This document shows, in pieces, positions 8,415 through 16,064 of a DNA stretch of 18,894 nucleotides. This stretch comes from Haliea sp040222615 (lineage in GTDB: Bacteria > Pseudomonadota > Gammaproteobacteria > Pseudomonadales > Halieaceae), in contig NZ_JAVKCQ010000130.1 in NCBI RefSeq assembly GCF_040222615.1, positions 1-18,894 of the forward strand, read 5' to 3'. Each line of letters opens with the position of its first letter. The first letter of the stretch is position 1. The position numbers were made by a program, and so were the translations under genes. Under the pieces are notes generated by a model. That model saw only the letters and a program-made list of their open reading frames with translations, was not told the DNA's origin and searched no databases.

Positions 8415-9863
8415 ATGAACGAGAGCTGGAAGTCGTATCAAACGGGCAACTTCTTCGACGAGTTGATTACGCCCAAAGGCCAGCCACGGGCGGCCGCTCG
8501 CGGGGCCATCCGGCTCTTGCAACAGCTGCCGCTGGAGGAAATGGCGGCGCGCCGCGCCGCGGCGGAGCTCGCCATCCGCGAAATGGGTATATCCTTTACG
8601 GTCTATACCGAGGGCGGCAATATTGATAGAGCCTGGCCCTTCGACATCATTCCCCGGGTGATCTCAGCGCGGCAGTGGCAGGCGGTCAGCGATGGCCTGC
8701 GCCAGCGCAGCCTCGCCCTCAACCGCTTCATTGACGACGTCTACAACAAGCAGTCGATCCTCGCCGATGGTGTGGTGCCCGCCGAGGTGGTGCTGGAATC
8801 CGGCAACTACAAGGCCCCCTGTGCAGGGATGTCGCCCCGGTTTGGCGTCTGGGCGCATATTTGCGGTTCCGACCTGGTGCGCGATGGCGACGGCAAGTTC
8901 TATGTCCTGGAGGACAACCTGCGGGTACCCTCCGGGGTGTCCTACATGCTGGAAAACCGGGAAATCACCAAGCGGGTGCTGCCGGAGCTGTTTGAAAACT
9001 ACAGTATCCTGCCGGTGGACGACTACCCGTCAAAGCTTTACCAGACCCTGGCATCACTCTCGCCGCGGGAGCGGCGCCGTCCCTGCATCGTGGTGTTGAC
9101 TCCCGGTATCTACAATTCCGCCTACTTTGAACACGCCTACCTCGCCCAGGGCATGGGTGCGGAGCTGGTCGAGGGCAGTGACCTGCTGGTGGCGGACGAT
9201 GACTGTGTCTATATGCGCACGGTGGACGGGCCGGTGCGGGTGGACGTGATCTATCGCCGTATCGACGAGGAGTTCATGGACCCGGAGGCGTTCCGGCCGG
9301 ACTCCATGCTGGGGGCGCCGGGCCTGATGCGGGCCTGGAAGGCGGGCAAGGTGGCCATTGCCAACGCGCCCGGCAGCGGGGTTGCGGATGACAAGGTCAT
9401 CTACGCCTATGTGCCGGAGATGATTCGCTACTACCTCAAGGAAAAGCCACTGCTGGCCAGTGTCCCGACCTACCTGTGCATGCGGGAAAAGGACCGGGAG
9501 TATGTGTTGAACAACCTGGACAAGCTGGTGGTGAAGCCTGCCAACGAGTCCGGCGGCTACGGGATCATGGTTGGCCCCCACAGCAGCGCCGCGGTACGGC
9601 GCAAGTTTGCACGCCTGATCGAGGAGAACCCGCGCAATTACGTGGCCCAGCCGACCCTGTCCCTGTCCACCGCTCCGACCTATATCGACGACGCGGTCGA
9701 GCCCCGCCACCTGGACCTGCGCCCGTTCATCCTGCAGGGTGAGGACAGCTGGGTCACGCCGGGGGGGCTGACCCGGGTAGCGCTGGTGAAGGGTTCGCTG
9801 GTGGTGAATTCCTCCCAGGGCGGCGGCAGCAAGGACACCTGGATTGTGGAGGGCAAGGCATGA
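8415..9863 (+). CDS. circularly permuted type 2 ATP-grasp protein
   Basis: A 482-residue member of the circularly permuted ATP-grasp family (formerly DUF404/DUF407), predicted to activate a carboxylate with ATP and join it to an amine, that is, a peptide or amide ligase. Recognisable motifs are FTVYTEGGNIDRAWPFDIIP (61-80), the metal-binding-type stretch FYVLEDNLRVPSGVSYMLEN (162-181), LTPGIYNSAYFEHAYLA, and LVVKPANESGGYG (371-383) with Lys374 as the likely ATP-contacting lysine. AGGGA lies a few bases before the ATG. Its stop overlaps the alpha-E start in ATGA, so translation is probably coupled. The family is repeatedly found with alpha-E, transglutaminase and Anbu genes, and alpha-E and Anbu are both here. 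The substrate is not known. Confidence 0.93.
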   Translation: MNESWKSYQTGNFFDELITPKGQPRAAARGAIRLLQQLPLEEMAARRAAAELAIREMGISFTVYTEGGNIDRAWPFDIIPRVISARQWQAVSDGLRQRSLALNRFIDDVYNKQSILADGVVPAEVVLESGNYKAPCAGMSPRFGVWAHICGSDLVRDGDGKFYVLEDNLRVPSGVSYMLENREITKRVLPELFENYSILPVDDYPSKLYQTLASLSPRERRRPCIVVLTPGIYNSAYFEHAYLAQGMGAELVEGSDLLVADDDCVYMRTVDGPVRVDVIYRRIDEEFMDPEAFRPDSMLGAPGLMRAWKAGKVAIANAPGSGVADDKVIYAYVPEMIRYYLKEKPLLASVPTYLCMREKDREYVLNNLDKLVVKPANESGGYGIMVGPHSSAAVRRKFARLIEENPRNYVAQPTLSLSTAPTYIDDAVEPRHLDLRPFILQGEDSWVTPGGLTRVALVKGSLVVNSSQGGGSKDTWIVEGKA

Positions 9864-10798
9864 CCATGCTGTCCAGCGTTGCCGAACGCCTGTACTGGAT
9901 GGCGCGCTACCTGGAGCGGGCGGAAGACACCGCGCGCCTGGTGGCGGCCTACAACCACTTGATCATGGATATTCCCCGGGGTTCGGAGCTGGGTTGGGAT
10001 GTGCTGATCCGCATTCTGGATGCGGAGCCCGCTTTTTATGCCAGTTACCGGGTGGGCAATGAGCAGAATGTGCTGCGCTACCTGATGGCCGAGCAGGACA
10101 ATGTGTCGAGCATACCGTTCGCGGTACGCTGGGCCCGGGAGAACGTGCGCACGACCCGCGACGTGCTGCCGGAGGAAACCTGGGAGCAGATCAACGAACT
10201 GTATCTCTACACCAATGACACGGCGGAAAAATCCGTTGGTCGGCGCAATCGCCAGGCCTTCCTCGAGGAGATCGTCAATCGCTGCCAGCTGATCAACGGC
10301 ATGCTGGCCTCGACCCTGCCGCGTGACCACGCCTACCGCTTCCTCAGGCTGGGGCATTTGCTGGAGCGCTCGGACATGACCACCCGCCTGATGGACGTCG
10401 GCGCCGGCGAGATCCTGGCCCGGGACGGCACCCATGGCGCCATTGACCCGCTGATCTGGGCGTCCCTGTTGCAGGCCCTGTCCGCGTTCGGCGCCTACCG
10501 GCGCATGATCGGGCCGCTGGTGGAGGCAGGACGGGTCGTGGACTTCGTGTTCCGGGAAGCGATGCTGCCACGGTCGGTGGCCTTCTGCCTCGCCGGGGCG
10601 CGCGAGGAGCTCAAGCCGCTGAAAAGCCATCAGGCGGCTTTGCGCGTTCTGGATCGTGGCCGGCGCAAGTTGTCGCGACTGAACCCCGACCACATGACAC
10701 GGGACGAGCTGCACCGCTATATCGATGAGTTCCAGTCCCTGTTGAGCGAATTGCACGGAGTAATCACGGCGACCTGGTTCCACCCGGATACACCGTGA
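9860..10798 (+). CDS. alpha-E domain-containing protein
   Basis: The 312-residue protein is an all-helical alpha-E (DUF403) protein. The N-terminal signature MLSSVAERLYWMARYLERAE with its ERAEDTARLV follow-on is nearly canonical. RFLRLGHLLERSDMTTRLMDV in the middle (about residues 161-181) is the second characteristic repeat of the same theme. It overlaps the ATP-grasp gene upstream (ATGA) and the metallopeptidase gene downstream (GTGA), indicating one coupled transcript. Alpha-E proteins almost always accompany a circularly permuted ATP-grasp and in some genomes are fused to it, so it is thought to be a structural or substrate-presenting partner of the ligase. No direct biochemical activity is known. 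An ATG two codons downstream is an equally usable start. Confidence 0.93.
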   Translation: MTMLSSVAERLYWMARYLERAEDTARLVAAYNHLIMDIPRGSELGWDVLIRILDAEPAFYASYRVGNEQNVLRYLMAEQDNVSSIPFAVRWARENVRTTRDVLPEETWEQINELYLYTNDTAEKSVGRRNRQAFLEEIVNRCQLINGMLASTLPRDHAYRFLRLGHLLERSDMTTRLMDVGAGEILARDGTHGAIDPLIWASLLQALSAFGAYRRMIGPLVEAGRVVDFVFREAMLPRSVAFCLAGAREELKPLKSHQAALRVLDRGRRKLSRLNPDHMTRDELHRYIDEFQSLLSELHGVITATWFHPDTP

Positions 10799-11880
10799 AG
10801 CGCCTGCAGTGTGCCTGTGGCAGCCAGGTCTTCTTCGAAAGCCGGGATTGTGTGCATTGCGGTGCCAGGCTCGGCTTTGATCCCGCCACCCAGAGCATGC
10901 AGAGCCTGCAGCCACAGGGTGAGGGGCTCTATCTCGGCGCCAACGGCACCCACTATCGCCTCTGCGACAACGGCACCCAATGGGACGTCTGCAATTGGTT
11001 GTGCCCGGCCGAGGGGCGGCCGGCTGAGGTGTGCCCGGCCGAGGAGCAGCCGGCTGAGCTGTGCCCGCCCGAGGACTCCCACCCGCTCTGCTTCGCCTGC
11101 CAGTTCAACCGCGTCATCCCGAATCTGTCACTCCCCGGGAATATCCAGCGCTGGTGGATTCTCGAACAGGGCAAGAAACGCTTGTTCTACACCCTGCTCA
11201 GCCTGGGCCTGCCGCTGGTGAACGGCTGGCGCGATCCCCGCGACGGTCTCCTGCTGGATTTCATCGAGGATGGCCGCAGCCACGAGGAATTTGCGGAGAC
11301 CTTTGCCAGCACCGGCTTCCTGGGCGGCGTGATTACCATCAATACGCTGGAAGCCGATGAGGTGGCGCGGGTGGTGGCCAGGGAGCAGATGAACGAGCAC
11401 TACCGCACAGTGCTGGGGCATCTGCGCCACGAATCGGGTCACTACTACTGGTCGCGGCTGGGGCGCGACAGTGATCTGCGGGCGGGTTTTGCCGAACTGT
11501 TCGGGGACGAGACCATGGACTACGCTGGCGCCCTGGATCGGCACTACCGGGAGGGGCCGTCGCCAGAGTGGCGCAACTTCTACATCAGCGCCTATGCCAG
11601 CGCCCATCCGGCAGAGGACTGGGCCGAGACCTGGGGTCATTATCTGCATATCGAGGATGCCCTGGAAACGGCGGCAGCCTACGGCGTGACCCGCGAGGAC
11701 ATTGACAGCCTGGATATCAGTGCCCGCATCGCCCTCTGGCGCGACCTCAGCATTACGCTCAATGAGCTTAATCGCAGCGTTGGTCGTGGCGACGCCTACC
11801 CCTTTGTCATCAACAGCTTTGTCGAGTCCAAGCTCTGTTTCGTGGAGCGGGCGATACGCCGGCTGCAGACCATGACCTGA
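10795..11880 (+). CDS. double zinc-ribbon putative zinc-dependent metallopeptidase
   Basis: A 361-residue protein of the 'putative zinc-binding peptidase' family. The N-terminal zinc ribbon uses Cys6, Cys8, Cys19 and Cys22. A second cysteine set is at Cys57, Cys66, Cys99 and Cys102. The catalytic region has the gluzincin-type motif HESGH at 212-216 within GHLRHESGHYYW, and the conserved AEDWAETWGHYLHIEDAL later on may give a third ligand. No signal peptide is seen, so it should be cytoplasmic. The start is a GTG overlapping the alpha-E stop (GTGA). Between Cys66 and Cys99 a 30-bp tandem repeat inserts about 20 residues with three extra cysteines, unlike the compact form I know for this family. 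It holds the operon position where a transglutaminase is often found. Confidence 0.88.
   Translation: MKRLQCACGSQVFFESRDCVHCGARLGFDPATQSMQSLQPQGEGLYLGANGTHYRLCDNGTQWDVCNWLCPAEGRPAEVCPAEEQPAELCPPEDSHPLCFACQFNRVIPNLSLPGNIQRWWILEQGKKRLFYTLLSLGLPLVNGWRDPRDGLLLDFIEDGRSHEEFAETFASTGFLGGVITINTLEADEVARVVAREQMNEHYRTVLGHLRHESGHYYWSRLGRDSDLRAGFAELFGDETMDYAGALDRHYREGPSPEWRNFYISAYASAHPAEDWAETWGHYLHIEDALETAAAYGVTREDIDSLDISARIALWRDLSITLNELNRSVGRGDAYPFVINSFVESKLCFVERAIRRLQTMT
11000..11074 (+). repeat. in-frame 30-bp tandem repeat, about 2.5 copies
   Basis: Units begin at 11000, 11030 and 11060, each with the core TGTGCCCGGCCGAGG or a one-base variant. They translate to ten-residue units LCPAEGRPAE, VCPAEEQPAE and LCPPEDSHP. 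The length of 30 keeps the frame, and each unit adds one cysteine (70, 80, 90 of the metallopeptidase). Confidence 0.9.
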
Positions 11881-11911
11881 ATCCCGCGGCGCTGGCAGCG
11901 AGCTGTTGCCG

Positions 11912-12805
11912 CTAGAGGAGCGGCAGCAGGGCGCCTGCCAGGATGGGCGCCATCGGCACCGCGTTGCTGGAGTGAGCAATACAGTCGGTGCTCCAGACCT
12001 CCGCGATACCTGCCGCGGTCATGACCTGCAGTGCATCCCCGGCGAAGAGGGCGTGGGTGACAGCCACATCAACGGAACGCGCGCCCGCCGCCAGCAACAG
12101 CCGGGCAGCTGCGGCAAGCGTGCGCCCGGAGCTGGCGACATCATCCAGCAGCACGATCTCGCGGCCGGAGACGTCGACGGCGGGCAGCGCGATTTCCACC
12201 TGGGTGTCCCCGTGCCTGACCTTGCTGCATACGGCGTACTCCAGGTCCCGGGCCCGCGCCGCGCTCTCGACCCACTGTGCAGACTCTGCATCCGGGCCGA
12301 TCAACAGCGGCCGCTGGCGGCGCTGGTTCACCAGCTCCGCCAGGCTGGGTGCGGCGGAAAGTGCTATAGCCGCCGTCAATGGCACCGCCTCCTGCAGACG
12401 GCTGATACGGTGGAGATGGGGGTCCACGGTGATCAGACCGTCGAACAACTCCGCCAGGAAAGCGCCGACAATTTTCTGGCTGACAATCTCCCCCGGGTGG
12501 AAAGCGATGTCCTGGCGCATATAGCCCAGGTAGGGCGCAACCAGCAGTAGTTGCCGCACGCCCAGTTGTCGCGCGTGCCGGGCGACCAATAGCAGCTCAA
12601 CGAGTTTGTCGTTGGGACGGTCCAGGCTGCGGTAGAGCACCAGGGTGTCCGGCGGGCCGTCAACGGCCGCATCGGGCAGTGTCAGTTTGAGTTCCTCGTC
12701 CGGGAAACGGTGGCTGGCGATTTCCGCCACCGGCAGGGCGCAGGCACTGGCCAGGCGCGTGGCCGCGGTGCGCTCGTCGGCAAAATGCAGTACCAGCGCG
12801 GCCAT
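11912..12805 (-). CDS. prs: ribose-phosphate pyrophosphokinase (PRPP synthetase), class III-like
   Basis: The 297-residue protein matches PRPP synthetases, which transfer pyrophosphate from ATP to ribose 5-phosphate. Visible motifs are SHRFPDEELKL (31-41), YLGYMRQD (92-99), ITVDPHLHRI (125-134), the flexible-loop lysine and arginine in SKVRHGDTQVEI (Lys195, Arg197), and the PRPP loop LLDDVASSGRT (219-229). The short loop and the length resemble the archaeal class III form rather than the housekeeping bacterial enzyme of about 315 residues. This suggests a specialised paralogue. Its ATG overlaps the phosphorylase stop in TGATG, so the two are translationally coupled. It converges with the metallopeptidase gene, leaving a 31-base gap. 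Whether it works towards PRPP or consumes it in this pathway is not evident. Confidence 0.88.
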   Translation of the reverse strand: MAALVLHFADERTAATRLASACALPVAEIASHRFPDEELKLTLPDAAVDGPPDTLVLYRSLDRPNDKLVELLLVARHARQLGVRQLLLVAPYLGYMRQDIAFHPGEIVSQKIVGAFLAELFDGLITVDPHLHRISRLQEAVPLTAAIALSAAPSLAELVNQRRQRPLLIGPDAESAQWVESAARARDLEYAVCSKVRHGDTQVEIALPAVDVSGREIVLLDDVASSGRTLAAAARLLLAAGARSVDVAVTHALFAGDALQVMTAAGIAEVWSTDCIAHSSNAVPMAPILAGALLPLL

Positions 12806-14391
12806 CAGAATTCCACGAACAGAGCCGGCATGGCCTCGGCGTTGCCGATGGTGAAGCCGGTGGCGCGTTCGCAGAGCTGGCGGGCGAAGCCCAGTTCCGT
12901 GGGGTAGGCGGCATGGACCCGGTACAGGGAATCGCCGGCTGCGACTGTATCGCCCAGTTTGGCCAGCAGGTCGACACCGGCGCCTGCGGCCCGAGGGGCA
13001 CCCGCCTGGCGGGCGATGCGTGCGAGCTGCAGATTGTCGATACCTATGACCGTGCCGGGCCCCGGGGCCGCGATCTCGAAGCTGAGGGGCGCCAGCGGCG
13101 GGTTTTCCGGGTCGAACGGTGTGGCGCCCTGGGCGGCGATAATATCCTGCATCTTCTGCAGGGCCCTGCCGGAGTCGAGGATATCCCTGGCGATGGCGAA
13201 GCCGTCGCCGCCGCGCACATCCGGGTCGAACTCCAGCATGCGGCCTGCCAGGCGCAGGGCCTTCTGGCGCAGGTCGTTGGGAGCCAGCGGGTGATTCTGC
13301 AGTACCCGCATCACGTCGCGGGCCTCCAGCACCGGACCGATGCCGTTGCCCACCGGCTGGCGGCCATCGGTGATCACGACGTCCAGGGACAGCCCCATGC
13401 GCTTGGCAACGAACTCGAACAGGCGGCGCAGGCGCTGGGCGTCGGGCATGGAGCGGACCTTGGCGGTCGGGCCGATGGGGATGTCCAGTACCAGGTGGGT
13501 AGAGCCAGCGGCTGCTTTCTTCGACAGGATGGAGGCTACCATCTGGCCCGGCGAGTCAATGGACAGCGGCCGCTCCACCGCGATCAGGACATCATCCGCT
13601 GGCGACAGGTCGCTGGTGCCGCCCCAGGCCAGGCAGCCGCGGTGGGTGTGGACGATCTCCGTGAGTTGGTCGAAGGACAGTTCTACCCTGGCCAGTACTT
13701 CCATGGTGTCCGCTGTGCCGGCCGGGGAAGTGATGGCCCGGGACGAGGTTTTCGGGCAGAGCATGCCGTGGGCCGCGACAATCGGCACCACCAGCATGGA
13801 GGTGCGGTTTCCCGGTATGCCGCCGATGCAGTGCTTGTCCACCACCGGGTGTTCGCCCCAGTTCAGGCGGCGCCCGACATGGCTCATGGCGTCACTGAGG
13901 AAAAACACTTCCTCCCGGTCCAGCTCCGACTGGTTGCAGGCGACCACGAACGCGGTCAGCTCGATCTTGGAATAACGGTGTTCTGCGATGTCGGAAACGA
14001 TCGCCCGGAAGTCCTCCGAGGACAGGCGTTCCCCGGCGATCTTGCGGTGCAGGGCGGGAATCGAGCTGGCCGGCTCGGCCTGTGACACCCGGACCTGCTG
14101 CCCCTCCTCCAGGCCCAGCAGGGCAAAGGCGTCCTCGGACAGGCCCAGTTCGCTGCAGCCGACGATCGCGTCGTCATCCACCACGTTGACGCTGGCCAGG
14201 ATACGCTGGCCGTTGCTGCTCACCGCGACCTTGGCCAGCGCCTGGAAGCCCTCGGCGCGATACAGCTCGCACTCGCGGTGCAGGTAGGCGACGTTTTCCC
14301 GGTAGGTATCAATGCCGACGCGGCGCAGCGCCAGTGTGGAGGCGGCCTGGGCGGCCTTCAGTTCGTCAGCTCCGGGCGTGGCTTTCTTCAT
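12805..14391 (-). CDS. thymidine phosphorylase family protein, archaeal AMP phosphorylase-like
   Basis: A 528-residue phosphorylase. The usual bacterial DeoA is about 440 residues, whereas archaeal AMP phosphorylases are about 500 and carry an extra N-terminal domain, as here (residues 1-110). DKHCIGGIPGNR (185-196) and KTSSRAITSPAGTADTMEV (214-232) match the archaeal AMP phosphorylase pattern and differ from DeoA's KHSTGGVGD. This points to phosphorolysis of a nucleoside 5'-monophosphate, giving a free base and ribose 1,5-bisphosphate, but that substrate is inferred. Its ATG follows the Anbu stop after only three bases, and its own stop overlaps the prs start. A phosphorylase releasing a ribose phosphate next to a PRPP synthetase makes metabolic sense as nucleotide salvage. 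Confidence 0.88.
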   Translation of the reverse strand: MKKATPGADELKAAQAASTLALRRVGIDTYRENVAYLHRECELYRAEGFQALAKVAVSSNGQRILASVNVVDDDAIVGCSELGLSEDAFALLGLEEGQQVRVSQAEPASSIPALHRKIAGERLSSEDFRAIVSDIAEHRYSKIELTAFVVACNQSELDREEVFFLSDAMSHVGRRLNWGEHPVVDKHCIGGIPGNRTSMLVVPIVAAHGMLCPKTSSRAITSPAGTADTMEVLARVELSFDQLTEIVHTHRGCLAWGGTSDLSPADDVLIAVERPLSIDSPGQMVASILSKKAAAGSTHLVLDIPIGPTAKVRSMPDAQRLRRLFEFVAKRMGLSLDVVITDGRQPVGNGIGPVLEARDVMRVLQNHPLAPNDLRQKALRLAGRMLEFDPDVRGGDGFAIARDILDSGRALQKMQDIIAAQGATPFDPENPPLAPLSFEIAAPGPGTVIGIDNLQLARIARQAGAPRAAGAGVDLLAKLGDTVAAGDSLYRVHAAYPTELGFARQLCERATGFTIGNAEAMPALFVEF

Positions 14392-14394
14392 CGC

Positions 14395-15150
14395 CTAGTC
14401 GTCTTCCTTCAGGATTTCTCCCAGGGAGGGCAGCTTCTCGAAAGCCTCGCGGATATTGTCATCCCAGCTCTGGCGGAGCTTGGCCAGGTAAGGGTGATGC
14501 TCCTCCAGGGTGAAATAGCGGGCGTAGGGCTTGAGGCTGTCATTGCGGTAGTACAGGCACTCCAGCGGTGGCCCCACGGTCGCGTTGGAGCGGATCGTGG
14601 AGTCCATGGAGACCAGGGCGCAGCGCATCGCGGTTTCATAGGGCGTGTCCGGGCGCACGATGCGGTCGAGAATGGGCTTGCCGTACTTGGTCTCGCCGAT
14701 CTGCAGGTAGGGATACAGCTCGGAAGCGGTAATGTGGTTCCCCTCGGGGTAGATCAAGTACAGGGCCTGGTGGTGGCCCTTGATCTGACCGCCGAGGATA
14801 AAGGTGGCGGCGGCGTTGAACCCGGGCCCCGCTACCGGTGCGCTGGATGCGGTGTAGCGGGCCTGTTCGCGGACACTGATCTCACCCACATAGTCCGCCA
14901 CGTCAGCGACATAGCGGGCCTTGAGGATGTTGAATTTGGCGTCTTCTTCCAGGTCGCGCTGGATCTGCGCGATCACCGCCTGGCTGGTGGCCAGGTTGCC
15001 GGCGCTGAGCAGGACCAGCGAGCGATCGTAGGCCACCGAGAACCGGTGCATCTTGCTGTAGGTACTGACGCGATCGGGGCCGGCATTGGTCCTGGAGTCG
15101 GAGCAGAAGATCAGGCCGTCTTCCACGGCGATGGCAAGGCAATAGGTCAT
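14395..15150 (-). CDS. Anbu, proteasome-like N-terminal-nucleophile peptidase
   Basis: The 251-residue protein is a proteasome-type peptidase of the Anbu family (ancestral beta subunit). The ATG at 15150 was chosen because removal of Met leaves the N-terminus TYCLAIAVEDGLIFCSDSRT with Thr1 as nucleophile. Asp17 and Lys32 (in STYSKMHRF) then fall at the expected catalytic positions. A longer frame from 15219 would bury the nucleophile. Other family segments are LLSAGNLATSQAV, FILGGQI and SMDSTIRSNATVG. No Shine-Dalgarno sequence is visible. Known Anbu proteins assemble as open helical rings in the cytoplasm, and their physiological substrates are unresolved. It is the first gene of a three-gene - strand operon and converges with the ATP-grasp/alpha-E operon, its usual genomic partner. 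Confidence 0.93.
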   Translation of the reverse strand: MTYCLAIAVEDGLIFCSDSRTNAGPDRVSTYSKMHRFSVAYDRSLVLLSAGNLATSQAVIAQIQRDLEEDAKFNILKARYVADVADYVGEISVREQARYTASSAPVAGPGFNAAATFILGGQIKGHHQALYLIYPEGNHITASELYPYLQIGETKYGKPILDRIVRPDTPYETAMRCALVSMDSTIRSNATVGPPLECLYYRNDSLKPYARYFTLEEHHPYLAKLRQSWDDNIREAFEKLPSLGEILKEDD

Positions 15151-15299
15151 GGGAGAAGACTCGGGGTCCAACTGTTGCTCAAGCGCGCAAGCATACTGGC
15201 AGCCGCGGATGATTGCCACATGCCCAGGCCTTGCCTTGCCATATCAACCAGAGGCGGCTAAATTGACCGAGACTGTACTATCGTGCCTTAGGGGGTGCT

Positions 15300-15899
15300 A
15301 TGCGGAAGATTATTTACGGTCTTGCGGCGCTGTTGGCGTCTCAGGTGGCATTGGCAGGGCCACCGTCATCAGGGTTTTCTACTATCAGTATGAGCTGGAC
15401 TGGCGTGTCGGCAGTGCCGACTTTGGGCCTTTACGGGACGATCGCGCTGGCGTTGCTGGTCATGGTGGTGACGCTGCGCGTTTTGCGCGACCGGCCTGCA
15501 GTAGTTCGCGTCGTGGCTCCAGTTGCGGCCATGGGGCTGACCCTGGGCGCGGGGCTGTGGACGCAGGACATCACGGCGGGCGCTATTGCAGTGCCATCGA
15601 TCGGGGCCAGCAGTTGCAGTGGTTCTGCGACCTACACCGCGAGCCCTGTGAATCCGCCGCCCTGTTTCGTCAATACCTGCGGTGCCCCGGTGACGGTCAG
15701 TTACACCTTTGTCAGCGGCGAGGACTTTTTCGGTGATCCGTTGACGGCTGAGGGGTGTACCCTGGACTATTATTGCCAGGAAGTTGATGATCTGGACAGC
15801 GAGTTGGTGGCTGCCCAGGGAGGCGTGGTACCCAGCAACGGGGAGGCCTACGCAACGGCCTACTGCGGAGAGATATTCGGGATGGGACCGCCCCCCTGA
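15300..15899 (+). CDS. midcut-by-XrtH-type secreted protein with internal IPTL-like sorting signal
   Basis: The 199-residue protein starts with a Sec signal peptide (residues 1-19, cleavage likely after ALA-G). At 39-46 it has VPTLGLYG, followed by a hydrophobic helix and a basic patch ending near RVLRDR (60-65). This is the architecture of the IPTL-CTERM sorting signal recognised by exosortase H. Instead of ending the protein, the signal sits in the middle. A second helix (about 68-88) follows, then a polar domain with six cysteines (106, 122, 127, 153, 159, 189), suggesting disulfides outside the cytoplasm. This matches what I recall as the 'midcut-by-XrtH' family. No exosortase lies in the window. 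The ATG has GGGGGT four bases upstream. Its function is unknown. Confidence 0.75.
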   Translation: MRKIIYGLAALLASQVALAGPPSSGFSTISMSWTGVSAVPTLGLYGTIALALLVMVVTLRVLRDRPAVVRVVAPVAAMGLTLGAGLWTQDITAGAIAVPSIGASSCSGSATYTASPVNPPPCFVNTCGAPVTVSYTFVSGEDFFGDPLTAEGCTLDYYCQEVDDLDSELVAAQGGVVPSNGEAYATAYCGEIFGMGPPP

Positions 15900-15913
15900 G
15901 ATTAACGGCGCTC

Positions 15914-15950
15914 ATGAGGCGGCCCGGTGTCTCGGGCCGAAAACCCTCAT
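15914..15950. terminator. compound hairpin downstream of the midcut gene
   Basis: An inner seven-base-pair stem CGGCCCG/CGGGCCG with a six-base loop is enclosed by an outer stem ATGAGG/CCTCAT, with five unpaired bases (AAAAC) on one side. It begins 15 bases after the stop codon. There is no T-tract, so termination is inferred from position and stability alone. Confidence 0.45.
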
Positions 15951-16064
15951 TGTGCCGCAGTCTCCTGCCTCGTCGCCGGTTCGGGTGACTGGAAGCCTGA
16001 AGGTTCAGGGCGCAGGACTAGCGGCGAGACAGTAAAAAGTGCGGGTTTTTCTGGAATCTTGAAG

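Noticed and set aside
12913..14085. A 390-codon open frame on the + strand inside the phosphorylase gene.
   Set aside because: It lies wholly antisense to a gene with clear family motifs, and its own product is low-complexity and unrecognisable.
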